Of a DNA stretch of 64,000 nt, positions 51,543 to 62,330 are shown piece after piece. The stretch is from Pseudo-nitzschia pungens (taxonomy: Eukaryota > Bacillariophyta > Bacillariophyceae > Bacillariales > Bacillariaceae): the NCBI GenBank assembly GCA_037355855.1, contig CM074766.1, forward strand, positions 1,240,001-1,304,000. Reading direction: 5' to 3'. Each line of letters opens with the position of its first letter. Position 1 is the stretch's first letter. Position numbers and translations under genes: made by a program. The notes beneath the pieces are model-generated. The model was not told where the DNA came from. It saw only the letters and a list, made by a program, of their open reading frames with translations, and did no database searches.

Positions 51543-53396
51543 ATGCAAGTCGACACTGCCAACACCATGGGAAACCCAGAGGCGGAACGAAGAGAACATC
51601 GAATGGAAAAATTAATGCTCGACAAATTGCATGATTCTTCCGAGAAAACCACCTTCCCCATGGAATGTGAATGTGGCGGCAGACCCGATTTTGGCAAAGA
51701 ACCGAACGATACGCCTTCCTCGGCGTCGGTATCGTCGTCGTATTCTCCGTATGAAATTGCTTCTGCCGCCGCTATCAGCACGTCTGAGATGCAGGCTTCC
51801 TTTGCCGAACGGACGGCCACCGAAATGGAACAGATCGTGAATTGGTACAAGACATATGAGGGAGACGAGAGACTCAAAACGGAGAACCAGCAGAGGCGAT
51901 CGATGCCGGACAATGCCTTTGTGGTGGACGATGACGACGATCATAATGGAGATCATGATGGGATTCATGATGGAGATCATGAGGGCGATCATGATGGAGA
52001 TCATGATGGTGATCATGATGGCAGTCATGGTGGCAGTCATCACGACGAAGGGGAAGAAGAGAAGGAAGATCACGTTGCCACAATCGAGATCGACGATGGC
52101 CATCGAAGCACTCTCGAACCCGTTCACGGCGGTGCTCGCGTGCACCAGTCACGCGGTACCAGCGAGTGCGGCGTTGTCAGTTCCGATCCCTTGCAACCGA
52201 AGCACGAAAAGATCGTGATTCACGACGATGAGTCTGTTCTGGTCAAGGATTTTTACACTCCGTCTCAATCATCTCGCAACAGCAAAACCACAATTCCGTC
52301 CAACAAAAAGAAGAAATCCCGTAGCTTGCTCTCCAGGGCCGTACGGTCTGTGGCACGATCCATCTCCAAGGCGTCCGTCACGCGGTCTGCCGTGTCCCGT
52401 ACAGACGAGAACGACGACGAGCACGACGCACTCCACGATTGCGAGGTCCGTGATCTTCCTCCCAGGGCCATCAAGATTGTTATTCCGGACGACGACGAAT
52501 CTTCGGTCATTTCTTCGCTCACCACCCCGGTCTTCGAAAAACGAAAGTTGCCCATGAACCATCCGTTGTACGATGGAAAACTCGATAGTTTTCTATTGCG
52601 AAGCGAAACGGCGGACGAAACCGAAACGGAATCCGCCGGCAAACAGCTTCCAGAAGACCACTACGATGACGCCGAGTCGACGGTTTCGCCAGATCGGTGC
52701 CACGAATCGCAAGATCTGAATCTTATTGAGAGCACGGAACAGTACCACAACGCAGAAAAGGAAGTCCTGGCAATGTTGTCATCGACGAACATAGAATGCT
52801 GCGCCAGCAGTTTGCAACAGCACGACTGCGGCACCAGCCACATCGGAACAATTGCCGAGCACCCGAGCGACGAGGACGAGGGTGCCGATGCCGAGGTACC
52901 CGATTTCATGGATCACTGTGAGAGCACGGAACAACAGGCTCACGACCAGATCGAGGCCACGGAGGACCTGATTCGCAACACGCAAAACATGGCGGAGATT
53001 ATTGCCCAATTGCAACAGTCCTCTCAGTTCTCCTTCCACGACATCGACGAAGACAACGACGAGAACCACCAAAGTGGTTTTCTACGCATGAGCGACAGCA
53101 TAAACGACGAACAGACAGACGAACACGATGTTCCGGACGATCATAGCATTGCTAGCATTGAAACTCCGTCGCTGTCGTCGGAGATGCTCGCACTGTGGGA
53201 ACTTGAGGGAAACGCCAACGGGTTTGCTGCCGAGAGTGCATCTCACACAGATGCCGATGCTTCGATACACGGAGTTGGCCAGAAACCAAACCACACTCTG
53301 CTCGGATTGCACCCGCGGAACTACGGCTCCCCGGTGGTGTCTCCGTCGTCGCGATCCTCGCTTTCTACCTTTGTGGGATGGGTGTGGAGAAAGTGA
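51543..53396 (+). CDS. Acidic Asp/His-repeat protein, unknown function
   Basis: 617 residues, no recognised domain and no intron. The start at 51543 is the first Met (MQVDTANTMGNPEAERREHR). Residues about 128-160 are a (D-H-D/E-G)n tract with nine to ten DHDG-type units, a plausible metal- or calcium-binding run. Two related motifs follow: KIVIHDDESVLVKDFYTP (near 223) and KIVIPDDDESSVISSLTTP (near 316). These may be repeated docking peptides, separated by a strongly basic helix (SNKKKKSRSLLSRAVRSVAR, about 256-275). The C-terminal half is Glu/Asp/Ser-rich with a short helical part (EATEDLIRNTQNMAEIIAQL) and ends WVWRK. No signal or membrane segment is present. An intrinsically disordered scaffold or nuclear factor is likely, but this is inference. 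Confidence 0.75.
   Translation: MQVDTANTMGNPEAERREHRMEKLMLDKLHDSSEKTTFPMECECGGRPDFGKEPNDTPSSASVSSSYSPYEIASAAAISTSEMQASFAERTATEMEQIVNWYKTYEGDERLKTENQQRRSMPDNAFVVDDDDDHNGDHDGIHDGDHEGDHDGDHDGDHDGSHGGSHHDEGEEEKEDHVATIEIDDGHRSTLEPVHGGARVHQSRGTSECGVVSSDPLQPKHEKIVIHDDESVLVKDFYTPSQSSRNSKTTIPSNKKKKSRSLLSRAVRSVARSISKASVTRSAVSRTDENDDEHDALHDCEVRDLPPRAIKIVIPDDDESSVISSLTTPVFEKRKLPMNHPLYDGKLDSFLLRSETADETETESAGKQLPEDHYDDAESTVSPDRCHESQDLNLIESTEQYHNAEKEVLAMLSSTNIECCASSLQQHDCGTSHIGTIAEHPSDEDEGADAEVPDFMDHCESTEQQAHDQIEATEDLIRNTQNMAEIIAQLQQSSQFSFHDIDEDNDENHQSGFLRMSDSINDEQTDEHDVPDDHSIASIETPSLSSEMLALWELEGNANGFAAESASHTDADASIHGVGQKPNHTLLGLHPRNYGSPVVSPSSRSSLSTFVGWVWRK
51945..52040 (+). repeat. (GATCATGATGG)-type tandem repeat encoding DHDG units
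   Basis: A 12-base unit (GATCATGATGGA and variants) repeated about eight times inside the coding sequence. The period is a multiple of three, so unit number can change without a frameshift. Confidence 0.85.
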
Positions 53397-54485
53397 AGAG
53401 ATTCGATGCGATGGGATGCGATGCAGGGGTTTGCGTCGTGCCCTAGCTCTCAAAGGGGTCTTGGCATGCCATGCTGCACACTGGTTTTGGGAATGTGACG
53501 AGCATGGGATTGTTCTGTTTGGCAAATAGTTTTCTGTAGCTGTGGTCTGCGTTTGTTGGGTTTCGATCAGGACCGGAATGGTTTCGTTTCGCATTCGGTG
53601 TCCTTTCGTGTAACGCATGACAGTAAATTTTTAAAGCAGGTAGTTACGGATTATCACCCTCGAGAATTCGCTGCATTGTTTCCTGCCCCGCCCGCCTGTA
53701 TTTGGGTTGTTCGTGTCAGCAATGTTTACATATCGTTTGACAGTAATGTGCGTTACAACGGTCCGAAACCAAAGCGTTCTTACCTCTTTAACTTCGCACA
53801 GACCCCTCTCCATAGCCAAGTGCCAGAAAGTGGTTGAGTGCGAACTAACTGCGTTGGTCACCCAGGCATCGACTAACAATGTGATTCTCGTTCATGTTCT
53901 TGCGGGACGACGGCATTTGGGCATGAAACAGCTATGTTTCGTTGCTGCCGTCCACATGGCGTTTCGTTGTCTTGTGACTCCGAAATAGAGAGCGACCTAT
54001 TTGTTCCGATCAACCCCCTTTTTGACTTTGCCGCAACGACGAAGCACGTGCTATCCAGAAAGACGTTTCCTCAACAATGGCACAACCGACACCTGAAAAT
54101 ATAATTCTGTATGCCATCGAAGTTGGAAGCAATGAGTGTCGAAATGATACGAAGGAACTCTGTCAGGCGTGCGGTAGCAGTTGAATAATTCGACATGCGT
54201 GAGTTCAAATGATGCACTACCGCTACACGTACTGGTAATCGCAGCTTGAAAACTACTTTAAATTTGATGTGTACTAACTAATCAAAACTACTTTAAATTT
54301 GATGTGTACTAACTAATCCTATCAGGAAGGAAAGTGCGATCTTCAGCCGTAGTAGGGACGCAATTGCAAATTCGAGGGCAACTTTTTCGTGTTGGGACAC
54401 CGGTTTCCCATCCATAGATTTTCATGCGAATGCAACATTGCTGTTGTGAATTGAAAAACAAAAAACTTTGCACAAATAGCGAACG
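53397..54485. other. Intergenic with a 35-bp tandem duplication
   Basis: No gene supported. AACTACTTTAAATTTGATGT followed by GTACTAACTAATC occurs at 54249-54283 and again at 54284-54318, identical. Frames at 53553-53988 show no domain. Confidence 0.6.
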
Positions 54486-55977
54486 CTAGGGAGAGTTCCA
54501 ACTGAACCCAATCTGGTTCAGAAGATCAATCTGATCACCTCTGCTGCAATTTCGGCGCTGGAACGCAACCCATGCTGCGAGAAGGGGATATTCTTTGTAT
54601 CACTCTGGAACAACTGGAGTATTGTATTCCTTGTGGTAAGCCACAGGTTTCTTATACATTTCCTCCCATGTAGCATCACTACTAGGTTTCCAACGAAACC
54701 CGATCTGGTTCAAACGATCAATTCGATCTTGCCTTTTGCACTTTGCACGCTGTCTAAAAACCCAGGATGCGAGCTTAGAATATTCATTGCATGATTGCGG
54801 AACACTCGTAGTGTGGTGTATCTCTTTGTAAGCCACGAGCTCCTGAAACATATCGTCCCATTTGGCATCCAGTTCTGTCCAAGCAAATCCAATCTGGTTC
54901 AAACCATCAATCCGGTCTTGCCTAATGCAATTTTTACGCTGTTTTTGAACCCAGTTTGCAAGCTCGGGATCTTCTACACTTGTTTGTGGAACATGTACAG
55001 TTTTGTGTTTCTCTTTGTAAGCCATAAGCCTCTCGTACATTGCCTCCCATTCATCTTCAGCTCTGTCCAAAACCAAGCCAATAGACCTGAGGCGCAAAAT
55101 TCGGTTTCCGTGAAGCTTCCCCTTCAAATAGGAGTCACGCTGGCTCTTCACCCAAGCTCCGAGAGTAGGATGTGTATTGGGAGTTCTAGCCCACCCGTGC
55201 TGCTTTTTATGATCTTTTAGGAGTTGGAATTTTTCGTCCCAATGTGCTTCGAGTTTCAAATCACACTGCTCGTGTGTTTTACCTCCCTGTTTCCCTGGTT
55301 GTTGTGGTTGTTGTGGTTGCTGTGAACACATGGAATGACTTGTTCCAGATTTGTCATCTTCACCATTGCCTCCGATGACGTCGTGATCACTTCCTTGTGA
55401 GCCGTTGTTCGGCCGAGAATTTTCGACTTTTAAACGGAATTTTTTTCTTTCCGTGATCCTGTCATCGCCACCGTTCGTCTTATCGTCTGTCTTGGTCTGT
55501 TGACGAAAGCGTTTGGTCCCTCTACGAGAGCAATCAAGGAGGGTACTGCCCAGGGATCGATGGGTCACTAGCTGTCGTTGACGATGGGGCAGGATCTGGT
55601 TCGAACTTTCTTTCAGTTTCTCTTACAAACGTCCCTTCCATATCGGTAGAACATTGTGCCATATGGTATGCTATTTCGGAAGACGACTTATTCGGATCTG
55701 GAATATCATCCTCACTATCTGGGGGCAGCCACCCCCAATTGATCTCTGTCCAACCGTCAGAGTCAATATCCGAATCATCATCACTGGTTTCCGATTCCAC
55801 TTCTTCCTCATTATTTTCTTCTTGCTGCGGAAGATGGGCTTGCGATTGCAATGGCAGTGAATGCGAATGAGAGCCAGTGCCTCCAAAGTCCGAGGAATTA
55901 TCGTTGTCAGAAAGTAATTTCCAGGGCCGATTCCCACGTCTCCCTTCCCAAAACTTAGGCGACTGTCTATCGACCAT
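54486..55977 (-). pseudogene. Helicase-associated (HA) repeat protein with a premature stop
   Basis: Two exons: 55977-55627 (acidic Ser/Asp/Glu-rich N-terminus, WTEINWGWLPPDSEDD) and from 55571. They are joined by a 55-nt intron (ACGTTT|GTAAGA ... AACGACAG|CTAGTG). The second exon carries tandem HA-type repeats of about 65 residues. Each reads W(D/E)xxxxxLxAYKExH, then VPQ...LAxWVxxQR, then R..RIDxLNQIGFxW. Three are complete. The fourth is cut by an in-frame TGA at 54600-54602. After it the same frame continues for 37 codons of intact repeat (YKEYPLLAAWVAFQRRNC, then DQIDLLNQIGFSW) to a TAG at 54486-54488. Such repeats are widespread in diatoms; their function is unclear, and DNA binding is often assumed. 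It could still make a truncated protein of about 440 residues ending at 54600. I label it pseudogene because of the break. Confidence 0.65.
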
Positions 55978-56224
55978 TGTGTGGGCATCCGAGTTGTCCT
56001 ATCTTCCTCTTTCAATCTGTGAAGCCTCAACGTGGCTGACGTGCGTCTTCGGGGATGGATCACAAGAACACTACTAGTACGCGTCCGACAACAGCTAAGC
56101 CTTGCGTAATGTTCTCAATTGAACGAGATTCCATTCCTACACAACTCAGAATGTGCACGTGTGATAATGGTACCGGTACCGGTAGGAAAAGTAAGACTGC
56201 TTTCTATTTATTTCTACACAGAAG

Positions 56225-56270
56225 TTACTACAAAATTCTTATGGACAGCTGATAGTAATTTTGTAATATA
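56225..56270. mobile_element. Collapsed MITE-like element (internal deletion)
   Basis: TTACTACAAAATTCTTATGG followed at once by ACAGCTGATAGTAATTTTGT. The two outer arms of the hairpin family are joined with the core missing. Confidence 0.6.
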
Positions 56271-56616
56271 GGAATGTGATCGCGATTCTTTTGCGGAGAC
56301 CACTTATTATTTCTCTTTAGCGAGACTTCTTTTTATGTATCTTTGAGATCTACTTCAAACTCGATTCAGTGTAAAATCTTATTTTCATGTACGTGAAAAA
56401 AAAGGTACACGTGGGGCTACTAAATGCATTCAGTAATAAGGTTATTGCTTTCTATTTATGCTTCTCATTTTTCTTTTAGACCTTGAGTCTGAACCTTATT
56501 TATTGGAAAAGTAAATTATCGAAATGGGAACGAAATGGGAACACGATGGAAGGATTCCCTCCGATGTTTCTTCATATGCTTCCCCCCTCGATTCCATACG
56601 TAAACTTAAAAATTAC

Positions 56617-56713
56617 GTACTACAAAGTTCCTATCAGCTGTCCCCTTGTTCTACATCATCTTCTACTAATTTCTACGGAAACCGGGGGACAGCTCATAGG
56701 AACTTTGTAGTAC
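56617..56713. mobile_element. MITE-like hairpin element, copy 3
   Basis: 97 bases, GTACTACAAAGTTCCTATCA to its complement GATAGGAACTTTGTAGTAC with one mismatch (CTCATAGG). The core is TTCTACATC...ACTAATTTCTACGG. Confidence 0.85.
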
Positions 56714-56853
56714 ACGTGGAGCTGGTGTGTGCATTCAAAGTAAAACTGCTTTTTATTTATCTACCGAATTAGAAAAGTAAATTATCGAATAGGACCGACA
56801 GACTGCGAGTTTTTTTGCGGAGACTGCTTTTATTCATCCTTTAGATTTTTAAG

Positions 56854-56949
56854 GTACTACAAAGTTCTTATCAGCTGTCCCCGGGTTCTACGTCCCCGAC
56901 TACTAATTTCTACTGAAACCCGGGGACAGCTGATAGGAATTCTGTAGTA
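56854..56949. mobile_element. MITE-like hairpin element, copy 4
   Basis: 96 bases, GTACTACAAAGTTCTTATCA to GATAGGAATTCTGTAGTA, with core TTCTACGTCCCCGACTACTA. It lies only 140 bases from copy 3 in the same orientation. Confidence 0.85.
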
Positions 56950-57206
56950 AGGCTGAACGTTGTCTAAGAGAAAACGTAGACTTGCAGGTAGAATGATTTT
57001 TAAATAGTTTGCTATTTATTATTATTTAAGCTATCAATATATTAGGCAATATCCATAGAGATTGATTAACAAGAACGGTAAAGGTGGGGCTAGTGTATGC
57101 ATTCAGAGTAAGACTGCTTTCTTTTTATCTATTGGAAAAGTAAATTATCGTATGGAACTGACCACGACTCTTTTGCGGAGACCAATATATTATTAGGCAG
57201 TGCTTC

Positions 57207-58201
57207 CTAATTGGCAAACCACTCGTAGGCACCTCCCATATAGTTGACTAGTTGTGTGTACCCAGCCTGGGCCGCGTACGCGCAGGCATTCTTGCTGCGA
57301 ATTCCGGCCGCACAGGTGAAGACCAGTGTTTCGTCCGCAGTGGGTTTGGGAAAGCCGCAGACTTCCTCGAACTCGTCCGGATCCATCTCGAAGACTTGCA
57401 TCGATCCCACGATTGAAAGGGGCAGCGTGTGTGTGTTGGGGCTGACCTTGCCGCTGGCGGCAACCTCGTTTTCCTCTGTTGCGAAGAATGAATGCATTTG
57501 CGGCAAAGAGTTGGTTAGGCGCGTGTACGAATGCCCGTGCCGAACTGCGAGCCGGATGAAGAAGATTCGATCTCATGACGGTTGACTACTCGATCGCAGT
57601 TTATTTGATCGGCTCACCTCGAACATCCATCACAACGTAACCCGACTCCTCTCGTCCTCCTTGTTCGTAATCTTCGATGATCTCTTCCATTTGCTTTTAA
57701 TATCGAAAAACGAGCAACGAGCGACGAGCGACGAGCAACGATTGAAGAACGTTTGAATTCCGTTGAAAGATCGAAGTGAGCATTCAATAAGGGGAAAGTA
57801 TGGGTCACGACGGTACTATTTCGGAGTCACGGCACTTTGATTCAAGCCTTGAATCGTCCGAAACCACAGTTCAAGGTCAAAGAGGTGCTCCATCAAAACC
57901 CTCGTTCGTTCCACCGGCATACCTCTTTATCGACGTTCATCAATTGCGGTCCATCTATCGTGGAAAATAAGCGGCTGCTTCTTCCGCTGTTGCGAGCAAT
58001 AGCGGGGATTGGACCGCTGTTGCCTTGAGGATTCACGTTCGCCATGGCCGAAAAGTGGTTGGTGGATCCGACCGTCGATACACCAGCAAAGGCCGTGGCC
58101 GGTTGAAGATACCGGCAGATGCTTCCGCTGAGAAATGCTTGCGCACCGATGAACGCTAGTTTGTTGGCGTAACTCGACGACGATTTACAAAGTAGCTTCA
58201 T
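57207..58201 (-). CDS. Single-domain rhodanese with organelle-type leader
   Basis: A sulfurtransferase domain protein of about 207 residues assembled from three exons: 58201-57923, 57693-57618, 57475-57207. Splices are AAAGAG|GTATGC to TTAAAAG|CAA (229 nt, weak acceptor) and TTCGAG|GTGAGC to CGCAACAG|AGG (142 nt, strong). Joining restores QMEEIIEDYEQ, then YVVMDVREENEVAASGKV, the first rhodanese signature. The catalytic loop is TCAAGIRS with the active Cys, followed by the end motif NYMGGAYEW. Exon 1 supplies an N-terminal extension (FIGAQAFLSGSICR, PATAFAGVST, ARNSGRSSRLFSTIDG) rich in Ser/Arg. ATAFAG resembles a diatom plastid ASAFAP motif, but the Arg/Ser-rich stretch could equally be mitochondrial. 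If exon 1 is wrong, the protein starts at 57690 (MEEIIED) and is cytosolic. Confidence 0.8.
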
Positions 58202-59473
58202 GCTTCAAAAGGCTATTGGGATGGCACAAAGCAGGCAAAGATGACATACAGGTAAGGTCTTTAGGTTACCCAGCGTGCAGCACAACAATCAACAGACGAC
58301 CGAATGAAGCGTCAACCAGCTGATCGACCGCAGCGATCAAAGGGTCGGGCGATGTTCTGATCATGTTCATCCCTCATAAGGTTTACCATTACACGTACCG
58401 GTACACGTAAGTTACGTACAAGTAACCTTACTCGTGGTTGAACGCGACTGCAATTACTAGTAAGGTTTACGTAGTACTTCGTACTTCGTATTTCTTTTCT
58501 TCGGACACGGGAAACGGACAGAACTTCCATTAGTCTACTAGGCAGTATGCGAACAATAAAGCACTCGTAAAAAGCGAGGCTTACTTCGTACGGTAGGAGC
58601 ACTTGGACTGTTACCCGTATGTGTAGTAGTGAGGTTTAAGGTTACCTCCTCTATTACCTCCTCTACAGTTCCAACAACATCGATTCATTCTCGAATGAAC
58701 AGAGAAATCTTACTACTAGTAGTAGTAGTAAGGTGCTAGTAGTAGTAGGATGAGGATGCCCGGTGGCTTAAAAAATACTAGTACACTTTCAGAACGAAAC
58801 TGAAACTTCTGGATCAGTCCGAGGACCTTTGTAGTACTAATAGCTAGGATTCACCATTTTGGTTGACTGACTGGAAAGGACCCCAGACGAGGACTACTAC
58901 TAGTAGTATGCTGAAAGTTTTCTGCTCGTGTAAATTGAACCTACTAGTACTAGTAGTACTACTACTAGTAGTAGAATAAAGATGTGCCTGAAGGAGTACT
59001 AGTAGTACTAGTAGTAGTAATGGCGTTCAAAGAACAGCACATTCACAGAATAGGCGTGAAGAAGATTACTGCTGCTGGTGCTGGAGAACTATCATGTTTC
59101 TTGACAGTGCTATCACCATCAACTGTATCAGCCGTTGTTAGTGGTGATAGTACTACTAGTAGCATTCAGCAGTGTGAGACTCTGCTTATTTTGTTCTCAA
59201 AAGTGGGACTCTGCTTATTTTGTTCTCAAAAGTGAAATCATCATTTTAAAAAGATTTTCACTTCTGCGATTAGATCTGATTCAAAAACAACAAGCATCCA
59301 ATCTACCTTTTTGATGCTGTGGGCATTCCGCTACTACTCTGAATGTTGGCAGCAGTTGATCCGATGGACAAGAGATTTTGGAAAAAAGAAACAGAACGAT
59401 GCCCCATCAAGAAACCAACAACCACCCGCCGCCATCATAATTACAACGTGCTAGATCAATTCCAATCCGTAGG
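58202..59473. other. Intergenic with ACTAGTAGTA repeats
   Basis: No gene supported. A GTAAG/CTTAC cluster lies at 58375-58490. (ACTAGT/AGTAGT)n runs lie at 58713-58750, 58893-58976 and 58998-59020. A 30-base duplication (GACTCTGCTTATTTTGTTCT) occurs at 59177 and 59207. The frame at 58984-59235 is translated repeat. Confidence 0.55.
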
Positions 59474-62330
59474 TCATATGATATCCTGAGTTGGAAATAC
59501 CTCTGAGCAGTCTACAAATTCCCTTGTATCCACGGAGCTACTAGTACTATCATCCTGCCCTGCGACTTCGTCGATACCGGATTTGAGAACGACTTCCGCT
59601 CCATCTTTGATTTCTTTGATTACGGGTACTGCTATCGTGGAGTGTTCGGGATATTCGTCCCTGAAGGACAGCATGGTGGGCGTGTCTTTCAACGGATGTG
59701 ACGGATCAAGAATTGCACCGGATTGTTCCAATGGAGCCGACGCTTTGCTTTCTTCCGGTGGCAAGTTGTCGTCAGTCTTGTTTTCTGCTTCGCAGTCATC
59801 CTCTGCCTCGTTTTCTTTTTCGCTTTGTCGAAAGAGTGCCATAGCGTTGACCGTAGCTAATTCGAGGGAGAGACATATGCCGCCCCAGAAAGAGAAGAAT
59901 GTGCCGGCGGGAATCACCTCATGCTTGGAAAACGTTAGGTACAGCACTCCAAATCCCCAGGTAAAGACCAACGGCACGGAAAAGAGTACCTGCCAGATCG
60001 GACCCAATCGTCGAGACAACAGGATCATAGCTAAGGAAATGCACAAGGTAGCCGTGCCCAAATCCTTTGCAAATGTTTGTTTTCTGCAAGAAATGGTAAA
60101 ATCCGTGCCACAGGCTTGCATCGATTCGTCGTCCAACTCTCCCCCAATGTTATCCGTGGATGAGATCAATAGTGCGGTACTTGCTGTCGCAACGAGAATC
60201 CAATCGGCTGTTGCCCTGCAAGACGAAAAAAATAATCTTGAGCCCAATTGCACCACATAGCAGCTATCCAATCTACAGGACAAAATGAACCCTCACTTAC
60301 AACGATGCTTTGCACCGGTTCGTAACCAGCAAGATGGCACTGATCATTGATATCCAAACTCCTAAGAACACGTTGGGATCCTCCAAGGGTCGTTCGGGTC
60401 GTTCTCCGAGCAGCATGTAAAGTTTTTCAACAGATGCGGAAAAACCAAACACGTGACCACTACTCTTTAGAAACAAGACGACGCCTGTTACCCAGTTGCA
60501 GAACACCAGAAGAATCTAAAAAAAGATACGAACGTGTCAGGGATTGATTCTGGTAGCGTGAAAAAGACAACGTGCGGCAGCCAACCCACGACGGAAACTC
60601 ACCGATACACTTTCAACGACGTCCGCAATCCTCGAATTGCGCAACGACGTTGCGATGCCAACGCAAGATGCAGCAATTGAGATGGAAGAAATGATGTACC
60701 CCTTCCTTCGTTTTTCGTAGATGGAAAACGTGCGAAGCAGTACAATACCCATGGTGAAAAGTATGAACCATAGAAACAACTGTTTCACCCGGCGGTCCCA
60801 TTCCTCGGGTTTTACATCTGCCGTTTGTTGTTGTGGTTGCGAAGAGGATCCACTGGCGCCTTTGTTGTCGTCGTAGTGACCCTGGAAGTGAAGGACCGGT
60901 CCCCACAGTTTCCGAGTGACAGAGGATTGGGAGTCGGATACTTGGGATCGCGACACATGTTCCTTCAGGACATCGCTCCAGTCCTCGACGTCGTCAAAGA
61001 GGGAATCCGAACTACCTGTTCGATCTCTTACCTCCGGGGTGTGCGTTTTCTTGTCCAACCTTCCGAACGCGGCTTCCCAAATGTCATCGCGGTTCACCGT
61101 ATCGCTGGATTCACTATCCTCGCTTTCGGCAGCCGTGCTCTCGCTCCCTTCCGCTCTCCTGTGCGTTGTCGACGAAATGAATATTCTCAAAACCAAGAAA
61201 TAACAAATGTAAATGCCAAAGTACAGATTTCCCGCACGCGTCGCGGGTCCTTGGATGCCATGCCATAGGAAGGCAAGTCGGACAGCGATGAAATCCTTGC
61301 GTGAGAAAGACGATTGGACATACAAAGGGGGAACAGAAGGGACATGTTTGCTCCGAGGTCATCAACGCAAAGCTCTTCCACAACAAGACCTTGTGTACCT
61401 ACCAGGAGTCACGGTCAACAAGACCAGGCTCGGCAACCAGAACAGAAACAAAACTATGCTGACGTCGGCCTGGAACACCTTGTTTGTATTCCTTATCGGT
61501 GTCATGACCATCGCAACTACGGCGGTGGTGGCAGGGAGTCCGATTGCGAGATAGATCAGCTTGCAGCTGTAGGTGGCCTTCTCGCAGGGAGAAACCAAGT
61601 TTAGTGACCCGTCATCAATCAGTCCCTTAAACACCCCTTCAAACGGATCCGTATCGTTACCGATTGTCACAGTTTCGGCCGCCGCCGCCGCCCCCAGTTT
61701 GGCCGACAATTCGTTCACCATAGCGTTCAAGTCGTTCTTCGTCATGTTGTTGGTTTCCAGATCGGTAAACTCGCCAAAGAAAGTTTGGTCACGGAAATTT
61801 AGTGCACTGAGCATCGTGAAAAATCCAAAGGCCTGCAAGAGAACCCACTGGGTAGTACTACTATTAGACAAATCACTGCCGCTTAAGAATTCCTTGCACC
61901 ACGATGCCACCAGTAGCATGGATACCGTAAAACTCCACAGGGAGAAAAAATAGACGTTGGGATGAAAGCTTATGAACTGAAAGCTCGATAGGAATGTTTG
62001 CTTGTCACTGTCACTGTCACTGTCTCTGTCACCCACACCGAAGGGTCCAAGGATCGCCACGGTTATCGAAACGCACCACACGATTGCCAACAAAAACACC
62101 AGGAGCGACTCCGGTTTGCAGGGGCCGCGTTCTTTTCGGATGACTGAGGCCAGGAGACCGATGATCGAGATCAATACTGACGCAGCACTGGTGCAGCAGA
62201 TCCAGTAATCGCGCCGCGTCATGTCACCGATCGACGTATTGAATTCGTCGAAAAAGGAAATAAACACGATCGCCGAGGCGATGCACTCGATCGTCCACAG
62301 CTTGAATAGCTTCAGCTGTGTGCTCGGCAT
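59474..62330 (-). CDS. Large multipass membrane protein, unknown family
   Basis: About 878 residues from five exons; not recognised by name. Exons are 62330-61399, 61350-60603, 60515-60301 and 60215-59474 in the phase-consistent model. Introns are 61398-61351 (48 nt, weakest call), 60602-60516 (TCG|GTGAGT to TTTTTAG, 87 nt) and 60300-60216 (GTT|GTAAGT to CTTGCAG, 85 nt). The N-terminal half has hydrophobic segments LWTIECIASAIVFISFF, SAASVLISIIGLLASVI, SLLVFLLAIVWCVSITVAIL, FSLWSFTVSMLLVAS, LIYLAIGLPATTAVVAMV and IVLFLFWLPSLVLLTV. A long acidic/Ser loop follows. The second half repeats a similar set (LFLWFILFTMGIVLLRTF, SISIAASCVGIATSL, ILLVFCNWVTGVVLFLK, VFLGVWISMISAILLVT, WILVATASTALLISS, VLFSVPLVFTWGFGVLYL). 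The tail is acidic and cytosolic-looking. I start it at MPSTQLKLF; the upstream in-frame codons are pentamer repeat. Four coding exons are firm enough to report; a single gene rather than two is inferred. Confidence 0.7.

Larger units (their letters stand above)
55978..57206. repeat. Block of dispersed repeat modules and hairpin elements
   Basis: A module of about 120-150 bases recurs four times, at about 56180-56320, 56405-56530, 56709-56840 and 57075-57190. Its parts are GTACACGTGGGGCTA, TGCATTCAGAGTAAGACTGC, TTGGAAAAGTAAATTATCG and TCTTTTGCGGAGACC. Hairpin elements sit inside or between copies (own entries). The last copy reaches the 3' side of the rhodanese gene. No coding sequence is present. 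Confidence 0.8.

Noticed and set aside
55540..55630. A frameshift between the acidic N-terminus and HA repeats
   Set aside because: A strong GTAAGA donor at 55626 and a CGACAG acceptor at 55572 join the frames in phase 0.
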